Below are positions 6,396 through 13,966 of a DNA stretch of 17,668 bases, piece by piece. The DNA is taken from contig JAPLMO010000479.1 of assembly GCA_026386995.1 (NCBI GenBank), positions 1 to 17,668 of the forward strand. Reading direction: 5' to 3'. Both the position numbers and the translations under genes were made by a program. How positions within the stretch are numbered: position 1 is the first letter of the stretch; the number at the start of each line of letters is the position of its first letter. Source of the stretch: Planctomycetota bacterium (GTDB lineage Bacteria > Planctomycetota > Phycisphaerae > FEN-1346). The notes below the pieces were generated by a model. It did not search any database and was not told where the DNA came from. It worked only from the letters and a program-made list of their open reading frames with translations.

Positions 6396-9300
6396 ATGAA
6401 AACCCTGGCAATCGTGTGCGGCGGCGTGTTGTTTATAGTCGTCGCCCTGGCCGTCGTGGCAAGTGCCGCAATGAACTCGGAGGCCGCTGCGCCGGCGATG
6501 GCGACTATTCCCGCCGGCACCTTCGAGATGGGCGACCACCACGGGTTTGTGGACCCGAAGCACGGCGGCGACGAGACGCCGATCCATACGGTGCGGCTGG
6601 ACGCGTTTTACATGGGCGTCTACGACGTTACCACGAGGCAGTATTGCGGGTTCCTCAACTCGGCGCTGGCGCAGAAGATGATCGAGGTGCGCCAAGGCGG
6701 CGTGTACCTCGTCGGCGGAAACGACCTTCTGTGCGAGACCCGCGCGATGTCGCCCTACAGCCGCATCGGATGGGATAGCAAGACGTTCACCGTGCTCGAC
6801 AAGAAGGAGAATCACCCGGTGGTCTGCATCCGCTGGCCGGGTGCCGCGGTCTACTGTAACTGGCTGAGCGAACAGAAACAGTTGCCGCTCTGCTACAACA
6901 CAGCCACGTGGGACTGCGATTTCAACAAGAGCGGTTTTCGTCTGCCGACCGAGGCGGAGTGGGAATACGCCGCGCGCGGCGGACAGCAGAAGCCTTATTG
7001 GAATTTCCCGTGGGCCAATGAGGCAGACCCGGCAAAAGCCAACTGGCCGGAATCGAAGAATCCGTTTCGCACCGGCCCGCTGCCGTGGACGACACCGGTC
7101 GGCTTTTTCGATGGCAAACTTCACCGCAAGGCCGATTTCGGCTGGCCCGGCGAGCAAGAAACCTTTCAGACCGCCAACGGCGCTAACGGCTACGGCCTCT
7201 ACGACATGGCGGGCAACGTCTGGCAGTTCGTCAACGACTGGTACGGGCGCGATTACTACGCCTACAGCCCGGCCGAGAATCCGCCCGGGCCGGAGCGCGG
7301 CAGCATTATGCCCGACGGCAAACCTTACCGCGGCATGCGCGGCGGCAACTGGTACAACGGCGAGAACGGCCACAGCCGCGTGTCAAACCGCAACCCCTCC
7401 TACTGGCGCGGCCCGCAGGACCCGGATCATCCCTACTACCACATCGGATTCCGCGTGGTGCTGCCGGTGGGCGCCGAGAGCCGCCCGGTCATCAAACCAA
7501 CGCCGGTGCAAAAAGTAGATCGCAGCGACACGACGCCCGGCGGTCGGCCTCCGAGAGATTCCAATCGTCCGCCGCGCCAGGATTCGCCGCCGCAGGGCCG
7601 TAGCGACTCCGGCGCGAGCGGGCAGAATCAGGGCGGCTCATTCGCCTTACGCAGTCCCGAGGTGGCGGCTGGCGGGACGCTGCCGGCGGAGTTCACCGGC
7701 GACGGCGCCGCGGCCACGCTGCCGCTGGCGTGGAGCGGCGCTCCGGAAGGAACCAAGAGTTTCGCGGTCATCATGCACCACGTGGCGCCCGACCAGACCA
7801 AGTGGTACTGGATCCTCTACAACATCCCTGCCAACGTCCAAAGCCTGGCCAAGAATGTGAAAGGGGTCGGGACGCTGGGCAATAACAGCGTCAATGAACG
7901 AACGGAGTATTCCCCGCCGCGCTCTAAGGGGCCCGGAGCCAAGACCTACATCTATACCGTTTACGCGCTGTCTGCGCCGCCGCAAATCACCGTTCCTCCA
8001 GAACGGGTCAACCGGGACGTTCTGCTCGCCGCCATGAAGGATCGTATCCTCGGCAGCGCGGAGTTGCAGGTGGTTTACTCGCGGCCGGAGGGAGCCACAA
8101 GCCAGGGCGATACTCGTGGTTCCGGCCAGCCGGCGCAACAAGGTGTAGACAGGGCAGCCGATCTTGCCATGGCCGCCAAAACCGACAACCGTCCACCTCG
8201 TCCCGACGGCCAGGGCCAGGGCGGAAACGAAGGTGGCGGCGGCGCGCGCCCGGCCATGGCGGAGAACAAGACACCGACTTCGCCCAACCCCGGGCAGACC
8301 GTCGGCCTGTTCCTCAACACGCCCGCGGCAGCGAGCGGCTACACGTTGTTCGCGCCGAAACACAACACCGTCATCTACCTGATGGACAATCAGGGCCGCG
8401 TCGTACACCAGTGGAAGAGCGCCTACGAGCCGGGCCAGTCAGTCTACCTCAAGCCCAACGGCAACCTGCTGCACTGCTGCTTCACGAAAAACCGCGGATT
8501 CACCAGCGGCGGCGAGGGCGGGCGTGTCGAGGAGTTCGACTGGGACGGCAATCTCGTCTGGGAGTTCGAGTATTCCAGCGACCAGCATCTCTCGCACCAC
8601 GACATCGCGCCGCTGCCGAACGGCAATATCCTCTTGCTCGTCGTCGAGAAGAAGTCCTACGACGAGTGCCTCGCCGCCGGCTTCAACCCTCAGATGCTGC
8701 GCGACCGGCAACTGTTTCCGGATTCCATCATCGAGGTGCAACCGATCTATCCCAAGGGCGGCAAAATCGTCTGGGAATGGCGTGTGTGGGACCACCTCGT
8801 CCAGAATTCCGACCGCACGAAGGCCAACTACGGCGACGTGGCGGCCCATCCGGAGTTGATCGACGTCAACTGCAACGGACGGCCCGTCCCCGCCTTCTGG
8901 AACCACATGAACTCCATCGCCTACAACGCCAAACTCGACCAGATCGTGCTCAGTGTACGCGGCTGCAACGAGATATGGTTCCTCGACCACAGCACCACGA
9001 CCCAGGAAGCCGCCGCCCACACCGGCGGTAAGCACGGCAAGGGCGGCGACCTCATCTACCGGTGGGGCAACCCTGCCGCCTACAAGCGCGGCACCACCGG
9101 CGACAAGCAACTTGTCCAACAGCACGACGCCCAGTGGATTCCCGACGGCTCTCCCGGCGCGGGTCACATCACGATCTTCAACAATGGCTACGACCGCGGT
9201 TGGTCGAGCGTGGAAGAGATCGTGCCGCCGGTGGACGCCGCCGGCCGTTACATCCTCGAACCCAGCAAGGCCTACGGGCCGGAGAAGCCCTTCTGGCATT

Positions 9301-9803
9301 ACGAGGCGAAAAACCGCGCCGACTTCTTCTCCTCCGAAATCTCCGGGGCGCACCGGCTGCCCAACGGCAACACGCTCATCTGTGCCGGCGTCGTCGGCCA
9401 CCTCTTCGAGGTCACCCCTGCCGGCGAGACGGTCTGGCAGTACGTCAACCCGATGGTTCGCGGCGGCATCCTCGCCCAGGGCGAACTTCCCGGCAAGGAC
9501 ATGCGCGGCCACCTGTGGAACGCCGTCTTCAAGGTCCACCGCTACGCGCCCGATTATCCGGGCCTCGTCGGCCGCGACCTGACCCCCAAAGGCGTCATCG
9601 AATTGCCCGCGTCGCAAAAAGGCAAGACGGGCCTGGACAAGGTGGACGAGCAGCCGCGCGACCAGAGCGGCGGCCCCGGCAAGGGCGGCGGCCCTGGCGG
9701 CCGCGGTCCTGGCGGAGGTCCGCGCGGCGGCGGTGGCGGCGGCGACCGGCCGCCTCCGCCCCCTGGTCCCGACCGTCCCGGTGAAGGTCCGCAAGAGCAA
9801 TAA
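6396..9803 (+). CDS. exported three-domain fusion: SUMF1/FGE-like + PEBP (YbhB-like) + aryl-sulfotransferase-like
   Basis: The protein has 1135 residues. A signal peptide or anchor covers residues 1-25. Residues 38-357 are a SUMF1/FGE-sulfatase domain (IPAGTFEMGDHHG, FRLPTEAEWEYAARGG, GYGLYDMAGNVWQFVNDWY, RGGNW, HIGFRVV). A Pro/Arg/Ser-rich linker follows. Residues 415-564 are a PEBP / Raf-kinase-inhibitor-like domain (SPEVAAGGTLPAEFTGDG, LPLAWSGAPEGTKSFAVIM, WILYNIPA, GVGTLGNNS, YIYTVYAL). After a second low-complexity linker, residues 633-1070 are an aryl-sulfotransferase-like beta-propeller with likely catalytic H735, H837, R855 and H910. Their order, and the 18-residue step from H837 to R855, match H252/H356/R374/H436 of E. 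coli AssT. The tail (1088-1135) is Gly/Pro-rich. The FGE catalytic cysteine pair is absent. The next gene starts 11 nt downstream. Transfer of sulfate between phenolic compounds outside the cytoplasm is the family activity; the real substrate is unknown. Confidence 0.92.
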   Translation: MKTLAIVCGGVLFIVVALAVVASAAMNSEAAAPAMATIPAGTFEMGDHHGFVDPKHGGDETPIHTVRLDAFYMGVYDVTTRQYCGFLNSALAQKMIEVRQGGVYLVGGNDLLCETRAMSPYSRIGWDSKTFTVLDKKENHPVVCIRWPGAAVYCNWLSEQKQLPLCYNTATWDCDFNKSGFRLPTEAEWEYAARGGQQKPYWNFPWANEADPAKANWPESKNPFRTGPLPWTTPVGFFDGKLHRKADFGWPGEQETFQTANGANGYGLYDMAGNVWQFVNDWYGRDYYAYSPAENPPGPERGSIMPDGKPYRGMRGGNWYNGENGHSRVSNRNPSYWRGPQDPDHPYYHIGFRVVLPVGAESRPVIKPTPVQKVDRSDTTPGGRPPRDSNRPPRQDSPPQGRSDSGASGQNQGGSFALRSPEVAAGGTLPAEFTGDGAAATLPLAWSGAPEGTKSFAVIMHHVAPDQTKWYWILYNIPANVQSLAKNVKGVGTLGNNSVNERTEYSPPRSKGPGAKTYIYTVYALSAPPQITVPPERVNRDVLLAAMKDRILGSAELQVVYSRPEGATSQGDTRGSGQPAQQGVDRAADLAMAAKTDNRPPRPDGQGQGGNEGGGGARPAMAENKTPTSPNPGQTVGLFLNTPAAASGYTLFAPKHNTVIYLMDNQGRVVHQWKSAYEPGQSVYLKPNGNLLHCCFTKNRGFTSGGEGGRVEEFDWDGNLVWEFEYSSDQHLSHHDIAPLPNGNILLLVVEKKSYDECLAAGFNPQMLRDRQLFPDSIIEVQPIYPKGGKIVWEWRVWDHLVQNSDRTKANYGDVAAHPELIDVNCNGRPVPAFWNHMNSIAYNAKLDQIVLSVRGCNEIWFLDHSTTTQEAAAHTGGKHGKGGDLIYRWGNPAAYKRGTTGDKQLVQQHDAQWIPDGSPGAGHITIFNNGYDRGWSSVEEIVPPVDAAGRYILEPSKAYGPEKPFWHYEAKNRADFFSSEISGAHRLPNGNTLICAGVVGHLFEVTPAGETVWQYVNPMVRGGILAQGELPGKDMRGHLWNAVFKVHRYAPDYPGLVGRDLTPKGVIELPASQKGKTGLDKVDEQPRDQSGGPGKGGGPGGRGPGGGPRGGGGGGDRPPPPPGPDRPGEGPQEQ

Positions 9804-9814
9804 GGAGCCCAACC

Positions 9815-11476
9815 ATGCGGCACGTACTGATCTTCTTTGTCCTCGCAGCGTCGCTGACCCTGGCTGCCAGTTCGGCCCTCGCCTACGAGAGGCTTCAGGG
9901 CCCCACGGAACTGCTCTACTGCAACAAGGACAAAGCCTTCAACGGCTACACGCTCTTCGGCGTCGGCGGGCGCACGTTCCTCCTGGACATGGAGGGGCGC
10001 GTCGTCCACACGTGGCCCATCGGCACGAATCCGCACCTGCTCGACAACGGCAATATCCTCGATGCCGGCAAAGACGACCCCAGTGGCTTCCAGGGTTTCA
10101 AGGAGGTGGACTGGGACGGCAAGACCGTCTGGGAATACACCGAGAAACGCGAAGGCTACGCGCCGCACCACGACTGGGTGCGCATCTTCAACAAGACGCT
10201 CGGCGCCTGGACCACGATGTATATCGCCAACCGCTCGATCACCCACGAGCAGGCGATAGCCGCAGGGTGCGATCCGAAGAAAGGGCCGTACCGCGACGGG
10301 CAGATGGACGCCGTCGTCGAAGTGGACATGCAGGGCAACATCGTCTGGGAGTGGTGGTTCTTCGACCATGTCATTCAGGACGTCGACCCAGCGAAACCGA
10401 ACTATGTCGGCCAAGGTAAGACCGTCGCAAACTACCCCGGCCGCATCAACATTAACATGCCGGGCCGGCCGCTGAAGCGAGATTGGCTGCACTGCAACTC
10501 CATCGACTATAACCCCGACTTGGGCCAGGTCGTCATCAACTCGGTACAGGGCGAGTTCTACGTCATCGACCACGGCAAGACGTTCGTTGCCGGCGACCCG
10601 AAAAAGAGCATCGTCCTGGCAGCGGGTCCCGCGGGCGACTTTCTCTACCACTTCGGCGATCCTGCCCGGTACGGGCAAGGCGACCCGCCGCGCGTCCTGG
10701 AGAACTGGGACAACGCCACCTCGGGCCACAAGCAGATGGGCGGCTCGCACCACGTGACGTGGATTCCGGCCGGCCTGCCCGGCGCAGGGCATTTCATGGT
10801 CTTTAACAACGGGCAGTACCTCTTCGAGCGAACACCGCAGTCCTCGATCCTCGAGATCAGCGGCTTCCTCGACTCAAGCGGCAAGGATACCGGCCGCTAC
10901 GTCAATCCGCCCGATGCCGGCTACACGCAGGTCCGCTACGACAAGGACACGCACAAGTCGCCGCGCCTCATCTCCAGGCAGGTCGTCTGGAGTTACCAGT
11001 CGAAGAACAACCACGGGTTCTTCAGCCACATCGGCTCCAGCGGCCAGCGCCTGCCGAACGGCAACACGTTTATCTGCTCCGACACCGAGGGCCACTTTTT
11101 TGAAGTGACCGCGACCGGCGAACTGGCGTGGGAGTACATCAACCCCGTCACGCGCGACGGCGCAGTGAAAGTGCTCGGCGACGTTCTGCCTATGACGAAC
11201 TCCGTCTTCCGCGCCTTCCGCTACGGCCCTGACCATCCGGCGCTGAAGGGCCGCGACCTGACGCCCAAGGGCACGATCACCGAACGGGCCGCGCAGGGCA
11301 TCGACGCCCGGCCCCAGGGGCGGGGGCCGGGAGATCGTCCGCGGGGGAGCGGAGATGGCCGCCGGCCCGGCGACCGTCGGCAAGAGGGAACCGATGCACG
11401 CCGGCCGCCCCCCGCCGAAGGCGGTGGGCAAGGGCCAAGGCGAAATCCCGACACGGGCATCCCGCAACAGCCGTAG
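9815..11476 (+). CDS. exported aryl-sulfotransferase-like beta-propeller protein
   Basis: The protein has 553 residues with a clear signal peptide (residues 1-23, ending SSALA). AAGGAG overlapping the preceding stop sets the ATG at 9815. Residues 40-487 match the third domain of the upstream fusion motif for motif: GYTLF, APHHDW, QMDAVVEVDMQGNIVWEWWF, LHCNSIDYNPDLGQVV, SHHVTWIPAGLPGAGH, RLPNGNTFICSDTEGHFFEV and GRDLTPKG. The two are tandem paralogues. The histidines equivalent to the catalytic set are present (H119, H226, H312), but the arginine expected 18 residues after H226 is missing; the stretch reads INSVQGEFYVID. The protein may therefore have lost or changed sulfotransfer activity. 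The last 60 residues are rich in Gly, Pro and Arg. It probably acts in the periplasm or outside, in one operon with its neighbours. Confidence 0.85.
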   Translation: MRHVLIFFVLAASLTLAASSALAYERLQGPTELLYCNKDKAFNGYTLFGVGGRTFLLDMEGRVVHTWPIGTNPHLLDNGNILDAGKDDPSGFQGFKEVDWDGKTVWEYTEKREGYAPHHDWVRIFNKTLGAWTTMYIANRSITHEQAIAAGCDPKKGPYRDGQMDAVVEVDMQGNIVWEWWFFDHVIQDVDPAKPNYVGQGKTVANYPGRININMPGRPLKRDWLHCNSIDYNPDLGQVVINSVQGEFYVIDHGKTFVAGDPKKSIVLAAGPAGDFLYHFGDPARYGQGDPPRVLENWDNATSGHKQMGGSHHVTWIPAGLPGAGHFMVFNNGQYLFERTPQSSILEISGFLDSSGKDTGRYVNPPDAGYTQVRYDKDTHKSPRLISRQVVWSYQSKNNHGFFSHIGSSGQRLPNGNTFICSDTEGHFFEVTATGELAWEYINPVTRDGAVKVLGDVLPMTNSVFRAFRYGPDHPALKGRDLTPKGTITERAAQGIDARPQGRGPGDRPRGSGDGRRPGDRRQEGTDARRPPPAEGGGQGPRRNPDTGIPQQP

Positions 11477-11494
11477 CCGTAGGAAACGCGGCCG

Positions 11495-13108
11495 ATGACA
11501 CAACCGATCACTCGCAGAGAGGCCCTGATCTTGGTGGGCGCCGGCGCAGCCGGCCTGCTTTACCCGAGCCTGTTCGCTGAGGCTGGCGAGCGTCGCGCCG
11601 GCCGGGCCGAAGAAGACGGTCCGCACAGAGGCAAGGGCGGACCGACAACGTTGCCCGCGGAAGTCGCGGCGTTTGAGCCCCTCTCGATTGTCCTTGGCCG
11701 ACCGACGGACAAATCGGTCACGGTCAGCGTTATGGCCGCTGAGGCGCGGGAGGGGTACATTGAGTACGGCCGGGCGCCCGGCGACTACACCGGCAAGACC
11801 GGCCTCACGAAATTCGCCGCCGCGGCGACGGAGATCCTGTTGGACGGGCTGGACCGCGACCGGCCGTACTTCTACCGGCTGCAACATCGCGGGCCGGGGG
11901 AACCTGTATTCACCGCCGGGCCGGAGCACCGGTTCCACACCCAGCGCTCGCCGGGCCGCACGTTTGTGTTCGAGATTCAGGGCGACTCGCACCCCGAGCG
12001 CCCGCAGCAGTTCGACCACGCGCTCTACGCCCAGACGCTGCGGGCGGCTGCGGCCGATCGCCCCGACTTCTACGTGGCACTCGGCGACGACTTCAGCGTC
12101 GACACGCTCCGCACCGTCAGCGCCGAAACCGTGGCACAGCGCTACAGCCTCCAGCGCCCGTTTCTGGCATTGGTCGCGCAGTCGTCGCCGCTCTTCCTGG
12201 TTGGCGGCAACCACGAGCAGGCGGCCGCCTGTAACCTCGACGGCACGCCCAACAACGTCGCCGTCTGGGCGCAGACGGCCCGAAACAAGTTCTTTCCGCA
12301 GCCTGCGCCAGACGGCTTCTACACCGGCGACACAACGCCCGTGGAGTTCATCGGACCGCTCAGGGACTACTACGCATGGACGTGGGGCGACGCGCTCTTC
12401 GTCGTGATCGACCCGTACTGGCACTCCCCCAAGCCCGTGGACAACGTCCTTGGCGGCGGCCCGAAGACCCGCGACATGTGGGCGATCACCCTCGGCGACG
12501 AGCAGTACCGGTGGCTCAAGAAGACGCTGGAAGAGAGCAAGGCCAGGTATAAATTCGTCTTCGCCCATCACGTCCTTGGGACTGGTCGCGGCGGCATCGA
12601 GCAGGCCGGCCTCTTCGAGTGGGGCGGCAGAAATAAGAAGGGCGTCAATGAGTTTGCCCAGAGGCGGCCGGGGTGGGAACTGCCCATCCACCAACTCATG
12701 GCCCGTAACCGCGTGACCATCTTCTTCCAGGGGCACGACCACGTGTTTGCCCGACAGCAACTCGACGGCGTGGTGTACCAGACGCTGCCCGAGCCGGCCG
12801 ACCCCTATTACGCCTTCTACAACAAGGACGCCTATCGCACCGGCGACGCCTTCCCAGGCTCCGGCCGCGTGCGTGTGACCGTCTCGCCACAGGTCGTGCG
12901 CGTGGAGTACGTCCGCTCCTACCTGCCGAAAGATGCGACCCCGGAGCACCCCGACGGCGAGGTCGCGTTTGCCTACGACATCCCGGCCGACACGCAGCAC
13001 TTACCGAGGAACGTCAACGGCGTTGGAACCCTCGGGAACAACAGCACCACCGGTAAGACCGAGTATGCCCCGGCAACGGCACCGATGAGCCCACGCCGGC
13101 AGTTTTGA
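11495..13108 (+). CDS. exported calcineurin-like metallophosphoesterase with PEBP fragment at the C-terminus
   Basis: The protein has 537 residues and starts 18 nt after the previous gene. The N-terminus (TRREALILVGAGAAGLL) looks like a Tat leader, as is usual for enzymes folded with metals before export. Residues 55-150 resemble the fibronectin-like N-terminal domain of purple-acid-phosphatase / PhoD relatives. The metallophosphoesterase signature is complete: GDSH (D164, H166), ALGDDF (D198), GGNHE (N239, H240), AHHVLG, and GHDH near residue 413. It should hydrolyse a phosphate ester outside the cytoplasm; substrate unknown. Residues 494-527 are not part of that fold. They match the middle of the PEBP domain in the 6396 gene (GVGTLGNNS core, 21 of 34 identical) and then end in an unrelated SPRRQF tail. 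This looks like a recombination scar or a remnant of a former fusion. Confidence 0.88.
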   Translation: MTQPITRREALILVGAGAAGLLYPSLFAEAGERRAGRAEEDGPHRGKGGPTTLPAEVAAFEPLSIVLGRPTDKSVTVSVMAAEAREGYIEYGRAPGDYTGKTGLTKFAAAATEILLDGLDRDRPYFYRLQHRGPGEPVFTAGPEHRFHTQRSPGRTFVFEIQGDSHPERPQQFDHALYAQTLRAAAADRPDFYVALGDDFSVDTLRTVSAETVAQRYSLQRPFLALVAQSSPLFLVGGNHEQAAACNLDGTPNNVAVWAQTARNKFFPQPAPDGFYTGDTTPVEFIGPLRDYYAWTWGDALFVVIDPYWHSPKPVDNVLGGGPKTRDMWAITLGDEQYRWLKKTLEESKARYKFVFAHHVLGTGRGGIEQAGLFEWGGRNKKGVNEFAQRRPGWELPIHQLMARNRVTIFFQGHDHVFARQQLDGVVYQTLPEPADPYYAFYNKDAYRTGDAFPGSGRVRVTVSPQVVRVEYVRSYLPKDATPEHPDGEVAFAYDIPADTQHLPRNVNGVGTLGNNSTTGKTEYAPATAPMSPRRQF

Positions 13109-13309
13109 AGTTACCACGGACCACCCAGCGCCCACTACGTAGGTAGGAAGGGGCCAACCGGCTGCGAGAGAACCTTCAGCAGACAAGTCGCCACGACGCG
13201 GTACTGGCTATCGGCCGGCGTTGGGTTGCTTGTGGCGGTTCTGGCCGGCGGGATTGCCTTGGCGGACACGGATCCCGACGGGCCGGCGCAGGGCCGAGGC
13301 AAGGGGTAA
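13109..13309 (+). pseudogene. possible relic of a small exported protein
   Basis: An open stretch in the same frame as the preceding metallophosphoesterase, directly after its TGA, ends at TAA 13307-13309. Its second half reads like a signal peptide plus a short tail: RYWLSAGVGLLVAVLAGGIA, then LADTDPDGPAQGRGKG. No usable start codon precedes it. ACG at 13193-13195, directly before the TRYW stretch, would be a start if the C were a T. It may be the decayed front of another exported Gly-rich protein, or a stray reading frame. Confidence 0.3.
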
Positions 13310-13422
13310 CTACGTCCGTTGCGTCCACAATAATGTTAACCAACCGCTCGGGAGGCCTAGCGTAATGTGATGAAGCGTGTTGGTTTCGTGTCCCAAGGGT
13401 CCTTTTTTTAAGGAGTGTACCG
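13310..13422 (+). promoter_or_regulatory. leader of the small Gly/Pro-rich gene, with hairpin near its ribosome site
   Basis: No gene is seen here. TCCTT (13400-13404) and AAGGA (13410-13414) are complementary across a T5 loop. The right arm is part of AAGGAG, the ribosome site for the ATG at 13423. The hairpin could mask the ribosome site, or the T7 run could act as a weak stop for upstream transcription. A clear -35/-10 pair was not found. Confidence 0.35.
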
Positions 13423-13866
13423 ATGCAACGTCTTCCAGCACTCATTGTGATTTTGGGCATCATCGCGATTGCCGCCCTTGCCCTGCAAGCGACCGCACAG
13501 AACGGCCCCCCCCCGGGCGGTCCGGCCGGTGGCCCGGCCGTTGGCGGTCCAGGCGCTGGCGGCCCGGGCGGCCCAGGTGGTCCCGCCGGCGGGTTCCAGT
13601 TGATCCCGCGTTTTGCGCGAGAGAATCTGAACCTAACGGAAGATCAGCAGAAGCAGATTGCCGAACTCGAAAAAGAGACCAAGGCCAAGCTCGGTAAGAT
13701 CCTGACGGCCGAGCAGGTGAAGATACTCGAGGAGGCTCGCCCCCCACGTCCGGGTCAGGGCGGCCCCGGTGGAAAGGGCGGTCCCGGTGGCGGTCCCGGT
13801 GGCGGTCCGGCCGGCGGTCCGGACGGCGGCCAGTCGTCCCGGCCCCAACGCCCTGCTTCGGAATAG
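13423..13866 (+). CDS. small exported Gly/Pro-rich protein with LTxxQ (Spy/CpxP-like) segment
   Basis: The protein has 147 residues. The start is set by AAGGAG eight bases before the ATG. Residues 1-26 are a signal peptide (LIVILGIIAIAALALQATAQ). Residues 27-58 are a Gly/Pro-rich stretch with repeated GGP. Residues 63-107 form a helical hairpin with two LTxxQ-like motifs (LNLTEDQQKQIAELEKE and ILTAEQVKILEE), the signature of Spy/CpxP-type envelope proteins. A second GGP-rich stretch runs from about residue 108 to the end. Spy/CpxP relatives bind unfolded proteins or metals in the periplasm; which applies here is unknown. The core is only about 45 residues, half of a normal Spy fold. Confidence 0.8.
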   Translation: MQRLPALIVILGIIAIAALALQATAQNGPPPGGPAGGPAVGGPGAGGPGGPGGPAGGFQLIPRFARENLNLTEDQQKQIAELEKETKAKLGKILTAEQVKILEEARPPRPGQGGPGGKGGPGGGPGGGPAGGPDGGQSSRPQRPASE

Positions 13867-13881
13867 CGTATCAATTGGAAC

Positions 13882-13929
13882 TGTGGTGCATGCGCCCGAG
13901 CCGCCTGGCGGCCAGACGCATGCACCACA
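13882..13929. repeat. perfect 13-bp inverted repeat with nested GC stem
   Basis: TGTGGTGCATGCG (13882-13894) is the exact complement of CGCATGCACCACA (13917-13929). Inside, GCCG and CGGC (13900-13903 and 13909-13912) can form a further short stem. It lies in the 100-nt gap between the LTxxQ-type gene and the PQQ-type gene. It would form a stable hairpin in the transcript and could end or stabilise the upstream message, but no T-run follows. Confidence 0.85.
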
Positions 13930-13966
13930 CCCTATTCATGAATGCCTGACTGCTGCGGAGGAAACG

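Noticed and set aside
6390..7373. 327-codon open frame on the minus strand
   Set aside because: It is antisense to the SUMF1 domain and has no ribosome site or domain of its own.
8439..9812. 457-codon open frame on the minus strand
   Set aside because: It is antisense to the sulfotransferase-like domain of the fusion gene and shows only shadow composition rich in Val, Ala and Asp.
10874..13000. 708-codon open frame on the minus strand
   Set aside because: It lies antisense to the sulfotransferase-like and metallophosphoesterase genes, whose motifs are clear. Long shadow frames are expected in GC-rich DNA, and the translation has no recognisable domain.
13769..13966. Upstream extension of the PQQ-type gene
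   Set aside because: It overlaps the Gly/Pro-rich gene in another frame, crosses the 13-bp inverted repeat, and lacks a ribosome site, while GGAGG stands just before the ATG at 13967.
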